Assembly: GCA_903832055.1 (NCBI GenBank)
Contig: CAILAC010000016.1
Span: forward strand, 186,001 to 250,000
Direction: 5' to 3'
Origin: an uncultured Acidobacteriota bacterium
GTDB lineage: Bacteria > Acidobacteriota > Terriglobia > Terriglobales > Acidobacteriaceae
DNA: 64,000 nt
Made by a program: the position numbers and the translations under genes. Position 1 is the first letter of the stretch. Every line of letters begins with the position of its first letter. Of this stretch, positions 52,488 through 59,516 are shown piece after piece. The notes under the pieces were generated by a model. That model had not been told where the DNA came from. It searched no databases and saw only the letters and a program-made list of their open reading frames with translations.

Positions 52488-53645
52488 TCAGACTACATTG
52501 GCCAAAATACTGCCAAAGCCGTCCGTCAGTGCTGCTTCCGTGACAATATGACGCACCTTCGCCAGCATCTCTCTGCTGTGAGAGTACGGAATCGCCTTGC
52601 GATGCTGAAGCTGTCCCACCACAATGCCCTGATGCACGTTCAACCGAGCCGATAAGCCCTGAATTTTCGTCTTAGAGAAAAGCGGTCGGACCCTCAAAAT
52701 GAAGTTATCCAAGTCGCTCTTCTGGATTGAGAAGTCGGCGGCGAACTCATCCGCCCGCTTTTCAATCGTAGGTTTCTCTTCAACTGGCCCCACACCTTCC
52801 CCCACGAGATCGATATCGAGCATTCCTCCAACTTCTAGACCGTCCCTGTGCTTCACATGCGCACACTCGTGCAATAGCGTGTGCCAGAACGCATCGATGC
52901 GATCGAAACGAAGTGACACTACGATTGCCGGAGACTTATCATTCAGCCACAAACATGCGCCGTCAATTCGGGCCTGCGGAAGAGTTTCAACCACAAGAAA
53001 TCGAACGCCCGCATCCGCCAAGACCCGCGGCACCTGCCGTGCATCCTCGGGATCGCGGAGCATATTCTTAAATCGCGCAAGGGCAGAGGCAAAACCCACC
53101 TCCGAGAACGGCTTTACATCCACCGCGTGTGCAAGTTGGCGTGCACGAAACAGCCATGCCTGCTCTGCGGGACTATGGTCGGCATATGAGGTGGACTTCC
53201 GCGCCGCATGAGGCAACAACTGCGGCTGGTCATCAAGAGCTTGAATATGCAGAAAGTCCAGCACACTCTTCTCCAGCACGTCGATGTTCTCTGTCGGCTG
53301 AATCCAGTGCCGCCGCATCATCTCTTTAACCGGAGCCTTCTCATACAACTTTGCCCGCCGCGACACGGAGTTGCTGCCATCATGTTTGACCTGTGCCAGC
53401 CGGTACGAGCTTTCCAGATTCATCCAGAACTGCGCTCCGGTACTGAAGGCCTCTCCCAACCCCTTTGCCGTTTCCGGCGTGATTGCTCTTTTGCCGGCAA
53501 TCAGCTCACTAACCAAACGGGGAGGCCGCCCGAGAATCTCTGCAAGTTCGACCTGGCTCCATCCACGCGCTTCGATTTCCTCCCGAATGAACTCACCCGG
53601 AGGAAACACCTCTGCCGGAGTTCTCTCCATTACCTCCACGATCAT
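52488..53645 (-). CDS. HigA-type antitoxin fused to an ImmA/IrrE-like metallopeptidase domain
   Basis: This 385-residue protein starts with a Xre/HigA domain, 'RGWSQVELAEILGRPPRLVSELIAGKRAI' (about 28-56). A C-terminal zinc-peptidase domain follows, with His259-Glu260-x-x-His263 (HECAH) and the downstream 'EKRADEFAADFSI', as in ImmA/IrrE proteins. Ordinary HigA antitoxins have about 100 residues, so this is a fusion. It should repress the operon and neutralise the HigB-type toxin encoded just upstream; the peptidase may control antitoxin stability. ATG 53645 is preferred over a GTG one codon before. Confidence 0.85.
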   Translation of the reverse strand: MIVEVMERTPAEVFPPGEFIREEIEARGWSQVELAEILGRPPRLVSELIAGKRAITPETAKGLGEAFSTGAQFWMNLESSYRLAQVKHDGSNSVSRRAKLYEKAPVKEMMRRHWIQPTENIDVLEKSVLDFLHIQALDDQPQLLPHAARKSTSYADHSPAEQAWLFRARQLAHAVDVKPFSEVGFASALARFKNMLRDPEDARQVPRVLADAGVRFLVVETLPQARIDGACLWLNDKSPAIVVSLRFDRIDAFWHTLLHECAHVKHRDGLEVGGMLDIDLVGEGVGPVEEKPTIEKRADEFAADFSIQKSDLDNFILRVRPLFSKTKIQGLSARLNVHQGIVVGQLQHRKAIPYSHSREMLAKVRHIVTEAALTDGFGSILANVV

Positions 53646-53662
53646 CACCCCTCTCGCTTCAT

Positions 53663-53959
53663 TCAGTGGTAGTCCTCAATGCTGATCACTGCAACGAGCT
53701 TGTTGGGCGTCACCCCTTCAAACTCAATGATGAGCCGCCACTGTTTATTCAATCTCATCGAATGCTGGGCGCTACGATTGCCCTTTAATTTCTCAAAATG
53801 CAGTGACTTCAAGTTGTAAAAGACCCGTTCGTCTGGAGCTGCCCGGATGACCTGCATTACCTTGCGGTAGGCCGTTACAATCGCCTGGGCAAAGCCAGCG
53901 TCGTAGGTCGGGTCCGTCTCCAGCCGATCGAGCTTTTGGTCTTTGAAGCGGACGTCCAT
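53663..53959 (-). CDS. higB: HigB/RelE-type toxin (mRNA interferase)
   Basis: This 98-residue protein is of the HigB type: 'FYNLKSLHFEKLKGNRSAQHSMRLNKQWRLIIEFE' (about 45-80) is the core of ribosome-dependent mRNA interferases, with the conserved basic residues present. The toxin gene precedes the antitoxin gene, the usual order for higBA, and the gap is 17 nt. It has an operator-promoter at 53991-54021. It lies next to the right end of the island and could stabilise it. Confidence 0.87.
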   Translation of the reverse strand: MDVRFKDQKLDRLETDPTYDAGFAQAIVTAYRKVMQVIRAAPDERVFYNLKSLHFEKLKGNRSAQHSMRLNKQWRLIIEFEGVTPNKLVAVISIEDYH

Positions 53960-53990
53960 TCAACTGCTGCCTCTCTGTGGCTCCGGGTTC

Positions 53991-54021
53991 AGTATACACG
54001 AATTCCATATAGTAGAATTCG
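53991..54021 (-). promoter_or_regulatory. higBA promoter and operator
   Basis: TATACT on the minus strand (53996-53991) is a good -10, placing the RNA start about 25 nt before the higB ATG. Just upstream, CGAATTC (53999-54005) and GAATTCG (54015-54021) are inverted with a 9-bp spacer and cover the -35 to -10 region. A site for the HigA-type repressor is inferred. Confidence 0.6.
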
Positions 54022-54087
54022 GAAATTCGTACTTTAGAAGATACGGACGTTTAAAATTGACGTAGACGATGGGCGTACGGTGATTCA

Positions 54088-54117
54088 AACGCGATACGTT
54101 TTGCGATACGTCGGTTT
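54088..54117 (+). repeat. Right arm-type integrase site
   Basis: ACGCGATACG-TTTT-GCGATACGTCGG matches the left copy at 37371-37398 apart from a few positions, and is in the same orientation. It ends 77 bp before attR. Confidence 0.6.
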
Positions 54118-54194
54118 GGGCGCAATGCCAGCTTACAAGGACTTAGGGAGCCACCGGGGTCTTGTAAGTTGTTGAAAAACTTAATGTTGGGACT

Positions 54195-54241
54195 ATGGCA
54201 TGGAAGAGGTCATCGGTTCGATCCCGATCAGGTCCACCAAT
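54195..54241 (+). repeat. attR: 47-bp remnant of the tRNA-Ala 3' end
   Basis: It is identical to 37293-37339. It contains the T-arm and CCA end without the 5' half, so it is no functional tRNA. It marks the right boundary of the island. Confidence 0.93.
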
Positions 54242-54437
54242 CATTTCAATCATTTAGACGAAGTAAGTGCTCAAAGGCAGAGCGCGTGAGACGTGGCATG
54301 TCTTTTCGCCCGCCTTTTGCTGCTTCCGTCGAAAATTTCGCTAGCTGTGCGCTGACGCCCTCCTTAAAGGCAGCAACCCGAGTGACCCGCCGGTAAGACT
54401 GACATCGGTATCGCAGGTCCCCATGGGGAGGCGTTTC

Positions 54438-54475
54438 TCCAGCCCGCTCCAGCCCGCTCCATCCCGCTCCAGCCG
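54438..54475. repeat. Short tandem repeat (10-bp unit)
   Basis: TCCAGCCCGC is repeated three to four times, one unit carrying T for G. It lies in the 250-bp host segment just right of attR, in which I see no convincing gene. Confidence 0.7.
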
Positions 54476-54489
54476 TAGCGCCAATCGCG

Positions 54490-55542
54490 CTAGCGCCGTG
54501 CTCCAAGCCATGTCCTGTAGTCCGTATACAAATTGCGAGAGGCTGCTGACCCGGCAAAGGCTGCAGTTCCAGGCGCGTTCATCATACCCAGATACTGGTA
54601 CACCAGAATCTGATCCACCCACGGAGACACCGCCTCCAGTTGCCGGACCACGCGGTCAAACGAAGCCGGAATCAGCGCGCTCTTGTACACTTCGCCCTCG
54701 AACTCAAATATCTCCACATCAGCCCAAATCTTCGACTTTTGTGATCGATCATGCGCCTTCCGCAGACCCTCATAAAAGGCTGAGGTCTCGGATACCTTTG
54801 ATTTCCGCACCCCCACCTCATCCTGATAGGCGATGATGTCCAAATCCATCGCATCCAGCTGTCGAACATATGCGTCGTCAGGATGTACATTCCGGGTGCC
54901 GTACGGCGCAATCATGATCTTTGATTCAGGCTTGAGCTGACGCGCCAGCCGCGAGTTGAGGTTGACGTAGCGAATGAACTCCGGGCTGTAATAGGGATGA
55001 ATGTCCGCTTCATCTGGCCAGTACCATCCGTAGAAGCTTGGGTGGTGGCCGTACCGCTTCGCAATCTCTTCGAGCGATTGCAGCCGTTTCTTCTCGCCCA
55101 CGGAGTCCGTAATGATCTGGTCGCTCTCCCAGTCGCCGTAAAATCCGCAACCAATAAAGAATTTGACCCCGTACTTGTCCGCCGCCGAGAGCACAACTTC
55201 CAGAGGATCCGGGCAGCCCAGTTCCCATTTGGGGTAGATTGCTGTCTCGTAGAACGCCCGGTAGTAAACCGCAGTCGCCATCAATACGAGATACTCCAGC
55301 CCAGCCTCTGCAATCTCTTTGATCTTTGCATCCCACTGTTGGGCGCTGAACCGGGCACACGCTGGATTCCAGTCCACCCCTTCCACCGTGGCATGATGTT
55401 GAAACTCAAACCAGCTGCCGGAAATCGGCTTGATCCCAGAAGACCGGGGTACGGCAGCCATATCCACCGAAGACACCGCCAGCGCTGCAGCCCCAAAACC
55501 CATGGCCGAAAGAACTTCCCTCCGATTCAAAGCATGAGTCAT
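54490..55542 (-). CDS. Tat-exported DUF4434-type protein (glycoside-hydrolase-like)
   Basis: The 350-residue protein begins LNRREVLSAMGFGAAALAV, a Tat-type signal. The body looks like a TIM-barrel of the DUF4434 group: 'GSWFEFQHHATVEGVDWN' (about 42), 'YGVKFFIGCGFYGDWE' (about 123), 'HPSFYGWYWPDEADIHPYY' (about 166) and 'DLDIIAYQDEVGVRKS' (about 232). It is probably a periplasmic carbohydrate-active protein; the activity is not known to me. It diverges from the GMC oxidoreductase gene. Confidence 0.7.
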   Translation of the reverse strand: MTHALNRREVLSAMGFGAAALAVSSVDMAAVPRSSGIKPISGSWFEFQHHATVEGVDWNPACARFSAQQWDAKIKEIAEAGLEYLVLMATAVYYRAFYETAIYPKWELGCPDPLEVVLSAADKYGVKFFIGCGFYGDWESDQIITDSVGEKKRLQSLEEIAKRYGHHPSFYGWYWPDEADIHPYYSPEFIRYVNLNSRLARQLKPESKIMIAPYGTRNVHPDDAYVRQLDAMDLDIIAYQDEVGVRKSKVSETSAFYEGLRKAHDRSQKSKIWADVEIFEFEGEVYKSALIPASFDRVVRQLEAVSPWVDQILVYQYLGMMNAPGTAAFAGSAASRNLYTDYRTWLGARR

Positions 55543-55779
55543 CCAGACATCCTCTTCCCATCGATCGCTGAAACCCGAGTTTCCCGGTCATTGCTTCGGA
55601 AATTGTATCCCCAGCCAACCGAACTTGTGGATGCTCACGCCTCGTTCAGAAAGCGAAGCTCCTGGCGCAAACCCTCTCACCAGCCAGCGAGTTCGCAAGG
55701 TGTGCAACCTACGGGATATATTGGTTAGTCGCAAAGCCGGTTGCCTGCCGCGCAACGATTCAAATTGAGGAGAGTGTCA

Positions 55780-57480
55780 ATGCTCGAAGTGAGCCCCCGC
55801 AAAAAAGTGTACGACGTATGCATCATTGGATCTGGCGCCGGTGGCGGCACAGCGGCAAAGGTACTCACTGAAGGCGGCCTGAGCGTTGTAATGCTCGAGG
55901 CTGGCCCGCGGCTGCATCCCGAGAAGGACTTCAAAGAACACGTCTGGCCATATCAGCTGGCTCACCGCGGCGCAGACATAGGCGGCAAAATGCGCGGGCA
56001 GATCGGCGACGAATTCATGGCGCCAAACGGCTATTGGGAGATCGAAGGCGAGCCATACACCAACGCGCCCGGATCAAACTTCCAGTGGTTCCGGTCGCGT
56101 ATTGAAGGCGGACGTACCAACCACTGGGGAAGAATTGCCCTGCGCTTTGGGGAAGGCGACTTCAGGGCGCGCTCCCTCGACGGCATGGGCGATGACTGGC
56201 CGATTACGTATGAAGAGATTGCCCCTTACTACGACAAAGTTGAGTCCTTCATCGGCGTCTTTGGCTCAAAGGAAAACGTGCCGAACTCGCCCGACGGCAT
56301 CTTCATGCCGCCGCCCAAGCCTCGCTGTACCGAAACCATCGTCAAAAAGGCCTGCGACAAGCTCCACATCACCTGCATTCCATCGCGCATGGCCATTCTC
56401 ACCAAGCCCCTCAACGGCCGCCCTGCCTGCCACTGGTGCGCGCAATGCGGCCGCGGATGCATGACGGCATCCAATTTCAGCTCCAGCCAGGTCATGATTC
56501 CACCCGCTTTCGCTACCGGCCGGATGACAATGATTGCCAACGCAATGGCACGTGAAATCGTTCTCGGAAAGAACGGAAAAGTTGAAGCCGTCTCCTACAT
56601 CGACAAGAAAACCCGAAACGAAGACCGCGTCTATGCGCGGGCAGTGGTCGTAGCCGCAAGCGCCTGCGAATCTGCCCGGCTTCTGTTGAATTCGCGCACC
56701 AAAGGTTTTGAGAACGGCCTCGCCAACTCCTCCGGTGCAGTAGGTCGTTACCTGACGGATTCAGTCGGCAGTAGCCTGAGCGGGCATTTTCCGCAACTTG
56801 AACACGTTCCAGCTCATAATCACGACGGCGCCGGCGGCATGCACATGTACATGCCCTGGTGGTTATTCGGAAAGAAGAACGATTTTCTGCGCGGCTACCA
56901 CATTGAGTTTGGCGGCGGTAAACACATGCCCGGCGTCAGCAACTTTGACGGGGTATGCGCTGAGCATGAGGGCTACGGCGTTGCACTCAAACAAAAATGC
57001 CGCAGCACGTACGGCACCAGTATCGGCTTCGCTGGGCGCGGCGAGATGATTCCCAATGAAAACAGCTACTGCGAGCTCGATCCAAAAGTAGTCGACCGGT
57101 GGGGCGTCCCCGTACTTCGCTTCCATTGGCAGTGGGGCGAAAATGAGCTGAAGATGGCGCGCCACATGCAACAGACCTTCCGCGAAATCATCGAGGCAGC
57201 CGGCGGCACCGTCACCGGCGGTACCCGGCACTCTGAGACCGGAGACATCGCAGAGGGCGGTTCCATCATCCATGAGTTGGGCACCATCCGGATGGGCAAC
57301 GATCCAAGGAAATCAGTGCTCAATGCAAACTGCCAGGCCCACGATGTCAAAAACCTCTTTGTCGCCGATGCCGCGCCATTTGTGACGAATCCCGACAAAA
57401 ATCCGACACTCACAATCATGGCTCTGGCATGGAGAACATCAGAGAATCTGCTCGACCTTGCGAAGAAAGGGGAACTCTAA
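55780..57480 (+). CDS. GMC-family oxidoreductase (FAD-dependent sugar/polyol dehydrogenase-like)
   Basis: The 566-residue flavoprotein has FAD motif 'CIIGSGAGGGTAAKVL' (about 12-27), 'GGRTNHWGRIALRF' (about 109-122), a cluster 'CHWCAQCGRGCM', and a C-terminal 'ELGTIRMGNDP' with the catalytic His-containing end 'VTNPDKNPTLTIMALAWR'. ATG 55780 follows AGGAG. With the small subunit gene 3 nt downstream it resembles membrane gluconate/glucose dehydrogenases that oxidise sugars in the periplasm. No signal peptide is seen, so export with its Tat-carrying partner is likely. Confidence 0.88.
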   Translation: MLEVSPRKKVYDVCIIGSGAGGGTAAKVLTEGGLSVVMLEAGPRLHPEKDFKEHVWPYQLAHRGADIGGKMRGQIGDEFMAPNGYWEIEGEPYTNAPGSNFQWFRSRIEGGRTNHWGRIALRFGEGDFRARSLDGMGDDWPITYEEIAPYYDKVESFIGVFGSKENVPNSPDGIFMPPPKPRCTETIVKKACDKLHITCIPSRMAILTKPLNGRPACHWCAQCGRGCMTASNFSSSQVMIPPAFATGRMTMIANAMAREIVLGKNGKVEAVSYIDKKTRNEDRVYARAVVVAASACESARLLLNSRTKGFENGLANSSGAVGRYLTDSVGSSLSGHFPQLEHVPAHNHDGAGGMHMYMPWWLFGKKNDFLRGYHIEFGGGKHMPGVSNFDGVCAEHEGYGVALKQKCRSTYGTSIGFAGRGEMIPNENSYCELDPKVVDRWGVPVLRFHWQWGENELKMARHMQQTFREIIEAAGGTVTGGTRHSETGDIAEGGSIIHELGTIRMGNDPRKSVLNANCQAHDVKNLFVADAAPFVTNPDKNPTLTIMALAWRTSENLLDLAKKGEL

Positions 57481-57483
57481 ACC

Positions 57484-58080
57484 ATGTCGGAAGATCTGCT
57501 CTCGCGAAGAAAAGTACTGAAGGGGCTCAGCATGGGCCTGGCCGCCGATGTGGTTTTGCGCTCCATTCCGCTCGAGGCCGCAGCCTACGCTCACGAAGTC
57601 ATCGACACCGAGAAATCAACCCAGGCAACCGGCTACTTGCCAAAGTTCTTCACCGGCAACCAGTGGAATCTACTGAAAGCCCTCTGCGAAGCCATCCTGC
57701 CAGCAGACGCAGATTGCGGCGGAGCCGTCGTAGCCGGAGCGCCCGAGTTCATCGATCTGCTCACGAGCGAAAACCCTGAGTGGCAGCGCAAGCTGGGCGG
57801 CGGCCTCCTTTGGCTCGATGGAATCTGCAAAGACCGTTTTGACAACTCATTCACTGACTGCACCGCCGCGCAGCAAAAGGAGATACTCGACCTGATCGCC
57901 TTCCGCAAGAACGCTGAAATTGATCCAATCCTCGTGCCCGGCGTCGCGTTCTTCGCACTTCTGCGCAACCTCACGGCTGACGGCTTCTTTACCAGCAAAA
58001 TCGGCATTGCATACCTGGGCTATCAGGGGAACGAGTTTCTTCTTGAATTTCCAGGCTGCCCACCTGTGCCCGGCCTTTAA
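57484..58080 (+). CDS. Gluconate 2-dehydrogenase subunit 3-like protein (Tat signal)
   Basis: The 198-residue protein starts SRRKVLKGLSMGLAADVVL, a twin-arginine signal. The mature part ('LLKALCEAILPADADCGGAVVAGAPEFIDLL', about 61-91) is the gamma/small subunit of GMC-type dehydrogenases. It sits 3 nt after the large subunit gene and probably carries that subunit across the membrane and into the complex. Confidence 0.85.
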   Translation: MSEDLLSRRKVLKGLSMGLAADVVLRSIPLEAAAYAHEVIDTEKSTQATGYLPKFFTGNQWNLLKALCEAILPADADCGGAVVAGAPEFIDLLTSENPEWQRKLGGGLLWLDGICKDRFDNSFTDCTAAQQKEILDLIAFRKNAEIDPILVPGVAFFALLRNLTADGFFTSKIGIAYLGYQGNEFLLEFPGCPPVPGL

Positions 58081-58280
58081 CGGTAAAGGCCGCCATGCCC
58101 GACCATCTCGGCGATCGCACGGGTGACGCGAGCCCCTCTCATGCGGCCCCGCTCTGAACCAGACTCGTCTACCTGTCCTGTCCGCCTGTTATTCTGAGGC
58201 TGCACAGCCTATGCCCGAACCGGCACGCTGCATCCGGTCCCCTGGGATTTCTCTAGTCCCTGACCACTCTCGAGGAAATC

Positions 58281-58856
58281 ATGGCCGCACTGATCGAAGC
58301 CATTGCCGTTAAGCGCAAGATGTATTTTGAATTTGAAAACGCCCCCTTCTACTGTCTGGAGTCGGAAATTTCCACTCCCACCGCCCGCGGAGGCCAAACC
58401 CTCGTCCGGCTGAAGATGCGCAACCTGCTCACCCGCGCAGTTTTCGATAAAACCTTCAAAGCTGGCGACAAATTCAAAGAGCCCGACCTGGAGATGACTG
58501 AGGTCTCGTACCTGTACAGCGATGGCGATGGCTCCTACTTTCTCGATCAGGAGAGCTTCGAAACCCTCACCCTGAACGGTGAGATGATTGGCGACGCACT
58601 TGACTTCCTGGTTGAGGGCGCGCTCCTGCAAATTCACAAGTTCAATGGCAATCCCATCGGAGTGCAGTTGCCTACCCAGGTGGAGCTTGAGGTCACCTAC
58701 ACCGAACCCGGTGTACGCGGGGATACCGCCAGCGGCGCTGTGACCAAGCCGGCAAAATTGGAAACAGGCATCGAGATCAAAGTGCCCTTCTTCGTCAAGC
58801 AAGGCGAAAAAATCAAGGTTTCCACCGAAACGCACGAGTTCGCTGGCCGGGCCTGA
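58281..58856 (+). CDS. efpL: Elongation factor P-like protein EfpL (YeiP type)
   Basis: This 191-residue protein has the three beta-barrel domains of EF-P. The loop that normally reads PGKG in EF-P reads STPTARGG here (about 31-38), with Arg36 at the tip, the extended loop that marks EfpL/YeiP. The C-terminus 'FVKQGEKIKVSTETHEFAGRA' closes the OB domain. EF-P paralogues relieve ribosome stalling at prolines and related motifs. ATG 58281 follows GAGGAA. Whether a classical EF-P exists elsewhere in the genome cannot be seen. Confidence 0.88.
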   Translation: MAALIEAIAVKRKMYFEFENAPFYCLESEISTPTARGGQTLVRLKMRNLLTRAVFDKTFKAGDKFKEPDLEMTEVSYLYSDGDGSYFLDQESFETLTLNGEMIGDALDFLVEGALLQIHKFNGNPIGVQLPTQVELEVTYTEPGVRGDTASGAVTKPAKLETGIEIKVPFFVKQGEKIKVSTETHEFAGRA

Positions 58857-58890
58857 CCAAGGTCTGATCCAAATCTGATTTCTGTTTGTT

Positions 58891-58943
58891 GCGGCTCTCG
58901 CAACCGGTTGCAGTATCTGGCTGCCCGGTTTATCGAGAGCCGC
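58891..58943 (+). terminator. Long inverted repeat after efpL
   Basis: GCGGCTCTCG (58891-58900) pairs perfectly with CGAGAGCCGC (58934-58943), and inner bases AACCGG/CCGGTT extend the stem. No T-run follows, so it may be a weak terminator or a stabilising 3' hairpin. Confidence 0.5.
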
Positions 58944-59516
58944 ACCCATTGAGGGCTTGCGTCAACAACGTGTTTCTCCTATCCTGACCGCCAAGCCTGA
59001 CCACACCTGCCTCCACAAATTTCCCTGAAAACTCTCTCTTTGCGCTCCGGCTGACTGACGCAAGCCCCCGGCCATGCGCAGCCTGCTGCCAATTTGTCAG
59101 ATTTTAGCTGGACAGAATCGCAAACATTGGATTACTGTTTCGCCCGGTGATGGTTACGCGTCGCCGGGTGTGATGAAGTCAATGCGGATACCGAGCTTGT
59201 GATCTCAGTCCTTCACTCGACTCGAAGAGGTGAGGCCGTCCGGTGCAAGACCTGGCGAGCTATCTCCCGTCCCGCGGGTCCAAGATTTTTCCCGGATCGC
59301 TGTCACGATTTGCAACGATTTGCCACTATCAATGCGCATCCCCCTGGAGACGCATGTGCGCAGGCCGCCTGCGACCAATGCACCTCCGCTCATCTTCTCT
59401 GGCCAAGCCGCAGATCTGGTAACGGAAGCGTACCGGTCTGAATCGTTTCCAGATTTGCCATCTACCTCGCTTTCGAGAACTCGCCGTCCAGAACTCGCAC
59501 TCAGGAGGATAGTTTC
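58944..59516. other. Intergenic region ahead of the injection-system cluster
   Basis: About 570 bp have no supported gene on either strand. It should hold the promoter of the sheath gene. I find no convincing -35/-10 pair or operator. The last bases contain AGGAGG (about 59503), the ribosome site of the sheath gene. Confidence 0.4.

Larger units (their letters stand above)
37293..54241 (+). mobile_element. Integrative element in tRNA-Ala(GGC), about 16.9 kb
   Basis: The element lies between 47-bp direct repeats of the tRNA 3' end. The tyrosine integrase and an excisionase-like gene are next to the left end, and further cargo follows: ATPase, type III restriction-modification, serine recombinase with ParB-like proteins, and higBA. 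Arm-type repeats lie just inside both ends. No conjugation genes are visible, so it is an integrative, perhaps mobilisable, defence-type island and not a full ICE. No phage structural gene lies inside it. Confidence 0.9.

Noticed and set aside
54195-54241. Second tRNA-Ala gene
   Set aside because: Only the 3' part from the anticodon loop onward is present; the acceptor 5' strand and D-arm are missing, so it is the attR remnant.
54246-54557. 103-codon minus-strand frame next to attR
   Set aside because: It runs through the tandem repeat and into the 3' end of the DUF4434 gene, has no ribosome site and no family resemblance. It might be a remnant of a gene but I cannot support it.
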